Assembly: GCA_034432155.1 (NCBI GenBank)
Contig: DAOUCP010000120.1
Span: 1 to 49,513, forward strand
Origin: DAOUCP01 sp034432155
GTDB lineage: Bacteria > Chloroflexota > Anaerolineae > Epilineales > Epilineaceae
Reading direction: 5' to 3'
Length of the DNA stretch: 49,513 bases
Shown here in pieces: positions 1 through 9,500 of this stretch. A program made the position numbers and the translations under genes. Below the pieces are notes generated by a model, which did not search any database, was not told the DNA's origin, and was given only the letters and a program-made list of their open reading frames with translations. Position 1 is the stretch's first letter. Each line of letters opens with the position of its first letter.

Positions 1-128
1 CGAAGGCTGCCGTCGTAACCGGTTGCAGCCATCGGCGCCCCGCCGAAGCTCGAATCCGGGTCGAGGAGGAATCCGGACGTCCGCAAGCGTAGGTCATGAC
101 TTTCCACCCACCTATCCCCGACAGGCTC
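1..128 (-). other. Edge region, possible 5' end of a leftward gene
   Basis: No gene can be supported here. Two leftward ATGs remain open to the left edge: one at 97, preceded by a purine-rich GGTGGAAAGTC, and one at 32. Too few codons lie inside the window to identify a product or to choose between them. Confidence 0.2.
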
Positions 129-617
129 CTAGCGCGTTTCGAGCTCGCGCAGGAGGAGCGCCATGGCGGCGTCGGCCGCCTGGTGCCGCACGGCATCACG
201 GCTCCCCACGAAGAGGTGGCGCTCGGCCTTCGTCTCGCCCGCGCCGGCCAGGGCCACAAAGACCAGCCCCACGGGCTTCGCCTCGCTGCCGCCGCTCGGA
301 CCGGCAATGCCTGTAGTGCTGACGGCCAGGTCGGCGCCCAGTCGCTCGCGCACCCCCTCAGCCATGGCCCTGGCTGTTGGCTCGCTCACCGCGCCATGGC
401 GCTGCAACAGCGATGGATCCACGGCCGCCAATGCCACCTTGGCTGCGTTGCTGTAACAGACGATGCCACCCAGATAGTAGGCCGAGCTGCCGGCCACCGC
501 CGTAACGTACGCGCCGATCAGTCCGCCGGTGCACGACTCGGCGGTGGCGAGGGTGAGCGAGCGGGCGGTCAAGACCCGCCCGAGGTCTCCGGCTCGAGCC
601 AGGAGCGCTTCGTCCAT
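129..617 (-). CDS. pncC: Nicotinamide-nucleotide amidase (CinA C-terminal domain family)
   Basis: This 162-residue protein is a stand-alone CinA C-terminal domain. The family deamidates nicotinamide mononucleotide to nicotinate mononucleotide in the cytoplasmic pyridine nucleotide salvage cycle. The AESCTGG motif near residues 26-32 carries the catalytic serine, and STTGIAGPSGG and KPVGLVFVAL follow in the expected order. Length fits the single-domain form; no N-terminal molybdopterin-binding-like domain is present. The start at 617 is chosen because GGAAAGG lies 8 bases upstream, and the longer reading frame upstream is low-complexity. It is the last gene of the leftward ATPase block, 123 bp after the preceding gene, so co-transcription is possible but not shown. 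Family assignment is secure; the exact substrate is from family knowledge. Confidence 0.9.
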   Translation of the reverse strand: MDEALLARAGDLGRVLTARSLTLATAESCTGGLIGAYVTAVAGSSAYYLGGIVCYSNAAKVALAAVDPSLLQRHGAVSEPTARAMAEGVRERLGADLAVSTTGIAGPSGGSEAKPVGLVFVALAGAGETKAERHLFVGSRDAVRHQAADAAMALLLRELETR

Positions 618-740
618 GGACGACGCCTTTCCAGAGTGGGCAGATGGTGCCCTGTGCCTGCCGGGACGGCCACGTGCCGGCACGTCGCACCGAGCGCGAG
701 ATCGCGTGTGCCCGCCGTCTGCCAGGACGCGCTGCCGCCA

Positions 741-1949
741 TCAGGGCGCATAGCGGTAACCTCGGCCACGCACCGTCCGCAGGTACCTCGGCCGGCCGGC
801 GACCGGCTCCACCTTTTGCCGCAGGCGACTCATGAGCTTCTCGACACGCGAGTGGTCCACGTGGCCCACAAACTCTGGGCCCCAGACGTGGCGGATGAGA
901 TCCTCCTTGGTGTGCAGCCGCCCCGGCTGTGCGTACAGCAATCGGAGCAGGTTGTACTCCAGTGCCGTCAGGCCCTCGACGCGCTGGCCGTCGACGAACA
1001 CGTCCCCGCTGAGGGGGTCCAGTCGCAAGCCGCTCTCGGGCGTTTCCGGTTCCGGCTCGGCGGCCTTGGCCCCGGACGGTGACGTCGGGCGGAGGGTTGC
1101 CAGAGCGCGGCTGGCCGCCGCTGCGGCCGCAGCGCGCAGTTCATCCGGTCCCTTGCCCTGGGTGCGCGCGTGGTGCAGGGCGAAGGCCACGGCCTGGACT
1201 ACGGCCGGCTGACCGCCGGTGAGGGCAAAGAAGTGATGGTGATCGGCGTCGGTGAGGAGGTCCTCCTGCTCACCCAGCGCCAAATGGAAGAGGCGCTCGC
1301 AATCTACCTGCTCCAGGGGCTTCAGCTCAATCGTGCTGAAGATGGTGGCGAAGGGCGAACCTCGCCACGACGCAACGGCTCGCATGACCTCCGACAACGG
1401 CTGCTGGGTTGCCACCACCAGGCACAGAGCCCTCGGTGTGCGGCGCGCCAGGGAGGCAAGTTGGGCCAGGAAGTTGCGACACTCGGCGATGCCATCCTCC
1501 GCCTCCAGAACCCACTCGAACTCGTCCAGCAAGAGCAACAACGTCGTGCCCCGGGCGGCCAACCCGTCCAGCAGCTCCTCCAGATCGACGATGTCGACGG
1601 TCTCGCTCTGCAAAGGGGCGACGGCCTCCGCCAAGGAACCGTCGGCGGTTCGGGCCAACAGCTGTCCGATGCGCCGCCAGAAGCGTGCCGCCGTGAAGGG
1701 GGCCACCGCATGCACGTCGACACACAGCGAAACGTACGCTGGCGGTTCAATGCCGTGCTGACGGGCAACTTGAGGGTCGCTGGCGTAGCGCAACAGGCTG
1801 GTCTTGCCGATGCCCAGGGGGCCAGAGATCGCCACGTTGCCGCGTTGCCGGGACAGAAAGTGGCTGAAGATGAGATCCAGTTCGCGGTCGCGATCCACGA
1901 ACACAGGCGACGCGGCCGGCGCATGCGGGGCAAACGGATTCTCGTGCAT
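741..1949 (-). CDS. STAND-type ATPase with C-terminal OmpR-family winged helix
   Basis: This 402-residue cytoplasmic protein joins a P-loop ATPase to a DNA-binding domain. The Walker A motif GPLGIGKTS is at 43-51 and the Walker B run ending LLDEF at 137-144. A C-terminal OmpR/PhoB-type winged helix occupies about 307-402 and ends in the family's RGRGYRY signature. It lacks a phosphoacceptor receiver domain, so ATP state rather than phosphorylation probably gates DNA binding (inference). An Ala- and Pro-rich linker joins the halves. The start has AGAGGAA 8 bases upstream. It lies 57 bp after the ATPase-TPR gene. A paralogue with the same architecture sits at 5105-6547. Its DNA target is unknown; the tandem 11-bp repeat at 11445-11466 is a candidate because OmpR-type domains bind such repeats. 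Confidence 0.8.
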   Translation of the reverse strand: MHENPFAPHAPAASPVFVDRDRELDLIFSHFLSRQRGNVAISGPLGIGKTSLLRYASDPQVARQHGIEPPAYVSLCVDVHAVAPFTAARFWRRIGQLLARTADGSLAEAVAPLQSETVDIVDLEELLDGLAARGTTLLLLLDEFEWVLEAEDGIAECRNFLAQLASLARRTPRALCLVVATQQPLSEVMRAVASWRGSPFATIFSTIELKPLEQVDCERLFHLALGEQEDLLTDADHHHFFALTGGQPAVVQAVAFALHHARTQGKGPDELRAAAAAAASRALATLRPTSPSGAKAAEPEPETPESGLRLDPLSGDVFVDGQRVEGLTALEYNLLRLLYAQPGRLHTKEDLIRHVWGPEFVGHVDHSRVEKLMSRLRQKVEPVAGRPRYLRTVRGRGYRYAP

Positions 1950-2006
1950 CAGCTCAGTTCCTCTTGGCCATCGGACGCCGCCCCCGAACCGTCTGGGCCG
2001 AATGGG

Positions 2007-3977
2007 CTACGATAGGCGACGGCGCGCCCACGAATACGACAGATAGACTGCCGCGATGCAGGCAGCGACGACCAATGGCCGGAACCCGCTCAGTCGCCCG
2101 TCCCCCAGCAGAGTCAACGCCAGCGCCGCCATCATGCCGCCCGCAGCGCTGAGCCCGGTGACTGCCGGCAACACGTACCGAACCGACCGGTAGAGGTGGG
2201 AACGCCATGCCTGCTCCTCTCTTAAACGCGCTTCGAGCACCGCGCGTTCGAGTTGCTGGCGTCGACGTTGCAGCGCTTCGGCCTCGACGTGTCTCTCCTC
2301 CAGCGTTGCCACCGCTTGGGTGAGGTACTCGTCGTCCGGAAAGTAGCGCAGCGCTTCGCGATAGGCCTCAATCGCCTTGTCCCAACGACCGGCCGCCAAA
2401 TGGGCGCCGGCCGTGGCTCGCCAGCAGTCGCGCAGTCGCTGCCGAGCCGACAGATCCTCGGGTACGATGTCGAGGACGCGATGATAGTGGGCGCGCGCCT
2501 GATCGAAGTGCCCCTCGTTCTCAAACATGCTGCCCAGGTCTCGGTGAGCGGCAATCAGGCCGTCGCGAGCACTCTCCGGATCCAGGCGATGCGCTTTCTC
2601 GAACGCTTCCGTTGCCAGTTCGAGCCGGCCGGTCTCGTAGAAGGCCTGCGCCAGGCCCAGTTGGGCGCGTGCGTGGTTGGGATTGGCGGCCAGCGCGCGG
2701 CGGTACTCGGCCATGGCCGCCGTCAAGTTGCCCTGGCGGTGTCGCCGCCGTGCCAGTTCATAGAGCCTCACCGCGCGGCTGCTGACCTGCTCGAGCTCAC
2801 GTTTGGCCTCTTCCAGCGAATGCTTGCCGTGGAGCCAGCGCCGCAAGAACTCGACGCGGAAGCGATATGCGTCTTTCCCACACGGTTCGATGATCTCCCA
2901 TTCGATCAACTCCGCCGGGGCGGTGGATAGTTCCATGCCCTGGAGCTGCACGCCATGCTCCCGCAAGGCCTGCCCGATCTGGCTCAGCGTCGCGGGCCGG
3001 CCTCGTGCCGTGAGGTGCGCAATGGCCGCCAGGATGAACCGTTCGGCCGGCGGGAACTCATCCCAGAACCACGCCAGGCCGCCCATGCCGAGCTCCATGG
3101 CCGCCGCCAGGAGATCCTCGCCGATGGCCTCCTCGGTCACCACCGTGGTCTGGCTTCGAATCGCTCTCTCGAACAGTTCGTAGCACAAGAGCTGCAAGAA
3201 GTACGGATGGCCCGAGGTGAGCTGCAGGAGCTGGTCGACCGCGCCTTGGCTATACGAGAGCACACCACTTGCCGGCTCGCGGATGAGGCACTCGGCCGCC
3301 GCGGCGTCCAGCACCGAGATTCGCTTGCACTGGGCGCTCTTGAACGTGGCCTTGATGCGGCTGGGCAATTCGTCGATGCGACGGCCAACGACGAAGACGA
3401 AGGCCAGCCGCCGTTGCTCGACGATCAAGAGGTCCTGCAGGTAGCTGAAGAGGACGTAGTAGGCGGCGTCCGGTGGGACTTCCTCACCGCCCAGGACATC
3501 GAACTCGTCCACGAGAAGGAGCAGCCGCTCGCCACCCAAGGCGGCATCCAGCGTCGGCAGGAAGCCGTATTGGAAGTGCGAGTCGTCGGCAAACGCTTCC
3601 CGACGAGGCGGCGGCAGTCCCACCGCGCGGGCAATGGCTCGCGCCAGGCCGTAGAGCACGTCGCCCAGCTGCTGCTCGGCCCGGCCCTGGAGGTCGAAAT
3701 AGACGGGCCGGAAGCCGGGCGGGCCCTGTTCGGGCCGCATGAGCTGGTAGAGCAGAGTGGTCTTGCCGATGCGCCGCTGCCCGTAGAGCACCACGACGTT
3801 CTGGTACGGGGCCGTCAGGGTGTTGCGGACGAAGCGCAGTACTGCCTCCCGCCCGTAGAAACCGACGCCCTCGGTCAGCGGCGTCAGGACGTAGGGATTG
3901 GGTGGCCGCCTCCCCTCGCGGACGGCCTCGGCGGCGGTTCGGTGCCCGGGTTTGGTCATGCCATCAGCCTGGCCCAC
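2007..3977 (-). CDS. AAA/STAND ATPase with TPR repeats and two C-terminal membrane helices
   Basis: This protein of about 656 residues opens with the FYGRE motif shared by the neighbouring ATPases. Walker A GQRRIGKTT (about 66-74) and Walker B LLLLVDEF (about 152-159) follow. Further on are LIREP and SGHPYFLQ, also conserved in the second module of the 6544-11226 protein. Residues about 390-565 are TPR units, followed by a charged coiled-coil stretch and two hydrophobic segments (about 600-650) that should anchor it in the membrane with the ATPase inside. The GTG start at 3977 is preferred because GGAGG lies 5 bases upstream; ATG 3959 would be 18 codons shorter numbering aside and poorly spaced. 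Function is unknown. A role as an ATP-gated scaffold or sensor is inferred from the domains. Confidence 0.75.
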   Translation of the reverse strand: MGQADGMTKPGHRTAAEAVREGRRPPNPYVLTPLTEGVGFYGREAVLRFVRNTLTAPYQNVVVLYGQRRIGKTTLLYQLMRPEQGPPGFRPVYFDLQGRAEQQLGDVLYGLARAIARAVGLPPPRREAFADDSHFQYGFLPTLDAALGGERLLLLVDEFDVLGGEEVPPDAAYYVLFSYLQDLLIVEQRRLAFVFVVGRRIDELPSRIKATFKSAQCKRISVLDAAAAECLIREPASGVLSYSQGAVDQLLQLTSGHPYFLQLLCYELFERAIRSQTTVVTEEAIGEDLLAAAMELGMGGLAWFWDEFPPAERFILAAIAHLTARGRPATLSQIGQALREHGVQLQGMELSTAPAELIEWEIIEPCGKDAYRFRVEFLRRWLHGKHSLEEAKRELEQVSSRAVRLYELARRRHRQGNLTAAMAEYRRALAANPNHARAQLGLAQAFYETGRLELATEAFEKAHRLDPESARDGLIAAHRDLGSMFENEGHFDQARAHYHRVLDIVPEDLSARQRLRDCWRATAGAHLAAGRWDKAIEAYREALRYFPDDEYLTQAVATLEERHVEAEALQRRRQQLERAVLEARLREEQAWRSHLYRSVRYVLPAVTGLSAAGGMMAALALTLLGDGRLSGFRPLVVAACIAAVYLSYSWARRRLS

Positions 3978-4132
3978 CACTTCCTCCGCGGGTCGAGGTG
4001 CGTTGGGTCTCGCAACCCCCTCCGAGAATGGCGCGTGTCAAGCCGTCTTGATCGCCGTCGGCGTTGGCAGCCGGCAGGCCGAACTCCTATGCCGAATGCC
4101 GGCCGGCTAGCTGTGGCGGAACCGTCGCCATC

Positions 4133-4711
4133 TCATGGCGCTGGGCACAACACGCCAGCCACAGTGCTCCAGAGAGCCTTCTCTTCCGATAGATACTTGC
4201 GTTTTCTAAGTTGTTCCGTATTGAGATTCTGAATCCGCTCTACCGTAGCTAGTCGCTCAAGTTCCTTTGCAATTCTAGCTAGTCGTTTCTGGATCAACTC
4301 CTGGCGCATAGAAGGATAGGCAATGAAAGAATCCAGGAAAACACCTTCTTCGGTCAAGAGTTCTTGTAGGGCTCTCTGCTGATCGATGATACCCGCAAGC
4401 GTCTTTCTTCGAACTTCTGCGTACTGCGTGACCTCAGTATCAGAAATGACACATGAGCCTTCTACCGATTCACCGTTGTCGGATTTGCCGGCCTCTATGA
4501 GCTTCCTTCTAAGAGAAGCCATCTCTTCCATGCGGCGTTGTTCTCGTTCTCGCTCAAGAACAGTAGCCGGCTTGTCCGCGTCGTATACACCGGTTGTCTT
4601 GCTGGTCATCGCCTCTTCGTAAAGAACCCTGCGGCGAATCACCTTCTGCTCAGGTGTCAACCTTTCTGCCCATGATACGTTTTCTGGTTTCGTTCGATCT
4701 GTTCTTTCCAT
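4133..4711 (-). CDS. Low-GC orphan protein, predicted coiled coil
   Basis: I do not recognise this 192-residue protein. It is highly charged, rich in Glu, Arg, Lys and Gln, with long helical stretches (about 50-75 and 100-180) that look coiled-coil forming. There is no signal peptide or membrane segment. Its base composition is clearly less GC-rich than every neighbour, with many A/T-ending codons (TCT, AGA, CTA-type codons common), which suggests recent transfer. It sits between two ATPase genes on the same strand, 393 bp after one and 155 bp before the next. No convincing ribosome-binding site was found before the ATG at 4711. It could be an effector or accessory of the ATPases, or an unrelated insertion. 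Confidence 0.55.
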   Translation of the reverse strand: MERTDRTKPENVSWAERLTPEQKVIRRRVLYEEAMTSKTTGVYDADKPATVLEREREQRRMEEMASLRRKLIEAGKSDNGESVEGSCVISDTEVTQYAEVRRKTLAGIIDQQRALQELLTEEGVFLDSFIAYPSMRQELIQKRLARIAKELERLATVERIQNLNTEQLRKRKYLSEEKALWSTVAGVLCPAP

Positions 4712-5104
4712 GTTCGAGACGACGCTTGTTGGGATCGGATTTCGGGCGGCGGGCGGTGTCTGCGGGCCCGTGCGCTACGCGGGAACCCTGCGGTTCGCAT
4801 GACCGGCTTGGGAACGCACGCCAACGGCTGCCATCGGCGTTCCAGGGCGTGTCCACGGCATCGCGGCGGATGTGGTCGGCGCAACCAACCGCATGTCAAC
4901 CATCATAGCACCTTCGGCTGCAGGTGACGAGTCGCGGGGACCAGTCGGCGGCGGAGGATCCGTCACCCCAGGCAAACCCGTCGCTGGCGGAAGAACCGTC
5001 ACCGGCGGCAAAGCAGTTCCTTGCCGCAAACCCGTTGCTGGCGGAAGAACCGTCACCGCCGGCCAAGCAGTCGGCGCGAAACCAGTCACCAGGAGCGCGC
5101 CCCG
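4712..5104. other. Gene-free gap with tandem repeat
   Basis: This 393-bp stretch separates the 3' end of the ATPase-winged helix gene from the low-GC orphan gene. I see no credible gene in it. Its right part holds a degenerate tandem repeat (4972-5079). The open frames across it, on both strands, arise from repeat periods divisible by three and have no family resemblance or ribosome-binding sites. Confidence 0.6.
4972..5079. repeat. Two-copy 54-bp degenerate tandem repeat
   Basis: Copy 1 is 4972-5025 and copy 2 is 5026-5079. The first 46 bases of each copy differ at only about three positions; the last 8 diverge. Shorter echoes of the same words (GTCACC, GGCAAA, GCTGGCGG) flank it on both sides. 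It lies just beyond the stop codon of the 5105-6547 gene. It is not CRISPR-like, because there is no unique spacer. Confidence 0.75.
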
Positions 5105-6547
5105 TCACGCGTCGGCCGGATGCTCGTCGACCGCGTCTGCGGCATCGCCATCGGCGCCCATAGGTTTGGCCCTGGGCCCAAGCGGCTGCCACGGAGACGC
5201 AGGGCTCGTTCGGGCCCGATAGACCTCGTAGACGCTGGCGTTCTGAAAGCGATAGCCTTGGCCGCGAACGCTTTCAATGTGCTGGAAAGTGGCATCCGGG
5301 ACGTCAATTTCGCGACGCAGGCGACTGATCGTCTTCTGGATCATGGCGTCGGTCACGCCGACCCGATCGGCATCGTACTCGGGCCACACGGCAGCGGCGA
5401 TCTGATCCTTGGTCACGATCTCGCCTTCGTTCTCGACCAAGAAGCAGAGGAGGGCGAACTCCTTGCGCGGCAGCTCAATCAGCCGCTTCTCGACCCGTAC
5501 CTCCCCGGTGTCCGGGAAGACCTCGACGCGGCGGCTCTGCTGCAGAATGAAATCCCGGAACGCGGTCGAGAAGATGCGCCCGTCCACGACATAGCCCCGG
5601 CGCTCCAGCCGCAAGAGTGCCTGTCGAAAGCCGATCCGCTCGCGGTCCTCAGGCTCGGCCGCCACAGCCAGCCACGACAGAGCTTCCCGTTCCGTTTCCG
5701 GAAGCCGCGTCCACGTGTGCTCCAGGTGCGCTGCCACCATGCCCGAAAACTCGCGGCTGACGGCTTCGAGCTCCTCGACGCTGCCGGAGAGGGGCTGGCG
5801 CATCGCCAGGGTATAGAACAGGCTGCCGGCGACCTGCAAGAAGTACGGAAACCGTCCGCCAAGCGCCTCGATCGCCGCCCGAACGGGGGACCAATCGATG
5901 CCGGCGACCGCACTCGTGCCAGCGAGGAACTCCTCGACCTCGGCCCGGGTGAACGATCCGACGAACAGCGAACGGAACATGTTGAAGAACGGTGAGCCTG
6001 TGCCCCATTCGGCGCGGTACTGGCCCAGCTCGACTCGCGACGCGACGACGATCGACACGTCGTACTCCGTGATGAGCCCGCGAAACCACTCCCAGAAGCT
6101 CGCCTGGAAGCCGGCCAGCACCTCGAACTCGTCCATCAAGAGGACCACGCGGCGGCCGTCCCCGGCGATGCGATCGAGACAGTCCTCGATCCAGCCGGGA
6201 TCGACCGTCTCATCGGCAGTGGCGGCCAGGTCCGGCTCACTTCGTCGGAGGGCGCGGCCAATGCGACGGTAGAAGCTTTCGGGACCGTCTGCCGAGAGCT
6301 GCGCGTTGACGAAGGCGAACAGCAACGCCTCCCGGTCCGGCTCGGCTAGGTACTCCCGCTGCACCTCGGGATTCATGAGCTGGTACAGAATGGAAGTGTT
6401 GCCGCAGCGGTGCTCACCAATGATGGCGACGGGCTGCATCCGTACGATCGACTCGAACAGCTCGCGCAGCTCGTCGCGGCGGCCATAGAAGTCGCGGCGA
6501 TCCTTGATGGGCTTGCCCAACACGAAGGGATTGCGCGTCTCGGTCAT
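5105..6547 (-). CDS. STAND-type ATPase with OmpR-family winged helix and altered Walker A
   Basis: This 480-residue protein has the FYGRRDE entry motif (about 20-26), a P-loop-like stretch at 44-52 reading GEHRCGNTS, Walker B VVLLMDEF at 134-141, a GGRFPYFLQ element, and an OmpR-type winged helix at about 342-440 ending RGQGYRF. Where Walker A needs lysine there is Asn50 (codon 6398-6400), so ATP hydrolysis is probably lost or weakened. A low-complexity Ala/Asp tail ends the protein. The start has GGAGGAG 8 bases upstream and overlaps the stop of the 1560-residue ATPase gene by 4 bp (ATGA), so translation is probably coupled. Its job is unknown. A DNA-binding partner controlled by the larger ATPase is an inference from this coupling. 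Confidence 0.8.
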   Translation of the reverse strand: MTETRNPFVLGKPIKDRRDFYGRRDELRELFESIVRMQPVAIIGEHRCGNTSILYQLMNPEVQREYLAEPDREALLFAFVNAQLSADGPESFYRRIGRALRRSEPDLAATADETVDPGWIEDCLDRIAGDGRRVVLLMDEFEVLAGFQASFWEWFRGLITEYDVSIVVASRVELGQYRAEWGTGSPFFNMFRSLFVGSFTRAEVEEFLAGTSAVAGIDWSPVRAAIEALGGRFPYFLQVAGSLFYTLAMRQPLSGSVEELEAVSREFSGMVAAHLEHTWTRLPETEREALSWLAVAAEPEDRERIGFRQALLRLERRGYVVDGRIFSTAFRDFILQQSRRVEVFPDTGEVRVEKRLIELPRKEFALLCFLVENEGEIVTKDQIAAAVWPEYDADRVGVTDAMIQKTISRLRREIDVPDATFQHIESVRGQGYRFQNASVYEVYRARTSPASPWQPLGPRAKPMGADGDAADAVDEHPADA

Positions 6548-9500
6548 GGGTGCAGCTCCTCCACGAGGCGGCGATACTCGTCGTTCTGCTCCAGCCAGAC
6601 GCGAACGAGCTCCATGGTGAAGCGGTACTGGCGGCCGGCGCTCTCGCCACCCCGTTCGGTGACGAAGTCCCGCTCCACAAGATGGCGCAGCGTCTCGAAC
6701 AGGTCACGCTTCGAGAGGTTGATGTCATCCTGACGAAGGGTCTCGCCGATGTCCTCCAGGCCGACGTACGGTCGACCGTCATCCGTGATGCGGGCAATGG
6801 CGGCGAGCACGATTTGCTCTCCCTGGCTGAGCGACATGTAGGCGTGGCGAATGATGCCCGTCGTCTCCTGCACCGTCGTCTGCAGGGCGCGATCGACATC
6901 GCGCAGCGCGACGAAGTTCTTTCGCTCGCGGCGTGCCATGTTAACGATTTCGTGGCAGATGTATTGGACAAAGTAGGGATGGCCGGCGGTGACGCGCAGG
7001 ATCTTCTCGACGGCCAACTCGTCGTAGAAAAGCACGTCGGCCACCGGCTCCCGGATGAGCCGCTCGGCGTCGCTGCGGTCGAGAAAGCTGACTTTGCGGC
7101 GCAGCGCGGTGTTGAAGAGGATGCTCTGCGGGTTTTTCAACATCGAGGACAGGCGATGCGCTCCGGCGAAAATGAACGACAGCCCTTCCTGGTGTTGCAT
7201 CAGGCCGCGGATGCAGTCGAACACGTAGGGACTCACGCGGCCAGAGTCGACTGCCTCGATGAGCAAATCGAACTCGTCCGTCATCAGTACGGCGCGGCGG
7301 TTCATGGCCGTTGCCAGCTGGCCGATTCGCTCGCCCAGGATCTCGAATGTTTCGATCGGGTGCTCATCGTAGGCCTCGCGCTGGGGCGGTTCGAGATCGA
7401 AGCCCAGCCGGCGCAAGCCCGAGGCCGCCTTCCGCGCCATGGCGTACAGCAGGTCACCCGTGGAGCCAAGCGCATAGGCAATGGACTGGAGATCGATGAG
7501 TACGAAGGCGTATGTATCTGGCAAATGATAGTGCAATTGATACAAGACGCTTGTCTTACCTGTACGACGTTCGCCGTACAACACGAGCACGTTATCCTGG
7601 TACGTGCCTGACAAGTTCTCCTGGATCCAGGTGAAGATCGGCTGCCGGCCGTAGAACATCTCCGGTGTCTTGACCGGCGGGCCGGCGATGTACGGACTGG
7701 AGCCGATCTCGCGGTACTCCGCCTCCTCGACGAAGAACCGCACCTGACGGACGAAGGAGCGCGTCTGGCCTTCCCGCTGCGGGTCGTCGTACCGGACTTC
7801 GACGGTGATCGGAACGGTGCCTGCGCCGGCCCGGCGGACGGTAAACTCGGCCCGGATGGCGTCCCCTTGTCCGAGCGGTGGCAAGTAGTGGGTCGGCGCC
7901 GACTCCAGCCGCAGGGCGTTGCCTTCCACTTGCAGGGACATCTGCACGTTGCTGGCCAGGCCCTCGCCGCGGTTCACGAGCTCGAACACGAGTACGACCG
8001 CGGTGGGCGTCTCCTGAATGCGGACGTGCTCGGTCCGCATGTCCAGATCGAGCTCCGCCTTGCCCTGTAGCTCGCGGATGGCATGGTTGACCAGCTGGCT
8101 CCAATGGTCCTCGACCTGGGCGAAGACGCGGCCGTGGGGTTCGCCCAGTTCGTTGATCATCGAGCGCAGGGCATTGAGACGATCGGCGGCTGCCAAGAGG
8201 CCCTTCTCTTTGGCGCGGCGTGAGGCCCCCCGGTTGTAATACTGGACAGCCTGGGAGATCAGCCGCAGTTGTCGCAAGGCACGCTGCGTGGCAGGTCGCA
8301 GCCACTGGTCGATGGTGTCGATCCAGGTCAAGGCGCTCTCGGCACTGCCGATACCGCCGAGGCTATTGTACTCCAGGAACTGCCGTGCCGTGGCGAAGGT
8401 GCGGTGCAGCTCCAGGGCGTACGGCCACCACTCGATGGTCGTCGCCAGATAGACCAGCTCGTCCAGATCCAGTGACTCCACAACCATCCGATGGTAGACG
8501 CGGGCCAGCATCGCCGGTGATCGGCCACCCGCTCGCAGCTGCATCCCGGCCCGGTCCAGGACCTTGAGCGCTGCTTCCAGGTCCAAATCGGCCGGCCGTC
8601 GGTTCAGGGCCTCAATCAGCGGGACTACAGCCGGCTCCCCGATCTCAATGAGCAACTCGACGGCCGCCTGTCGGAGGCGCGCATCGTCACTAGCGAGGGC
8701 ATCGACCAAGGTGCCGATGGCCGCTTCGGTATCCAGCTCCGCCAGCGCCTGGAGGATGGCGAGTGCCACCTCGGGCTCCGTCTCCTCGCGCCAGCGACGC
8801 ACGAGCACGCCGGCCGCGGCGCGATCTGTCCGTCCCAGCTGGGCTGCGGCCAGGCGGCGGACCAGAGGATCAGGGTCGTCGACCGCTCGCTCGAGAAGCG
8901 CTTGCACCTTCGCACCCGACAGCGAGCCGAGGGCGCGCACCGCGCGCCGACGGGCGTGTACGTCGGATAGGGCGAGGGCCTCCGCCAGAACCGTCGTCAG
9001 TCGTTCGGTCGGCGGTTCAGGAAGCTCGAGCAAGATCTGGGCGGCCTGCCAGCGGACCTCCGGATCCGGGCCGTCGAGCGCGGCAACCAGACTGTCGGTG
9101 GCCGCGGCGCCCAGCCGCCGCAGGCTGCGTCGTGTCTCCCAGCGCACTTCGTAGCGCGGGTCGTTCATAGCTGCCGCCAGGTATGGTGCGGCGGCCTGTC
9201 CTAAGGGCGCGAGTTCGCCGAGCATCGCGGCGGCCGTGCTGGCGTGGCTGTGGTCGGCATTGGCCACGATCTTGCCCAGTGCCTCCACGGCAGGCGGGCC
9301 GATAGCCAGCAGGATGTCCACCACCAGCCGGCGGATGGTCGGGTTGGCCTCGGCATAGACCGGCAGCAGGGCCTCGACGGCCGGCCGGCCGATGCGGCGT
9401 AGGGCATCCGAAGCGGCGACGACCTGCGGACTGGGCCGGCCAGCCTCGAGCGGGCTGCTCACCAGGACGGCGATTAGGGCAGGCACCGCTGGCGCTCCGA

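Noticed and set aside
96..1082. Long rightward open frame over the left ATPase and pncC genes
   Set aside because: It is antisense to two well-supported genes and has no family features; GC-rich DNA keeps such frames open.
4013..4041. Leftward promoter built on the perfect TTGACA at 4036-4041
   Set aside because: No -10-like hexamer lies 16-18 bp downstream on that strand.
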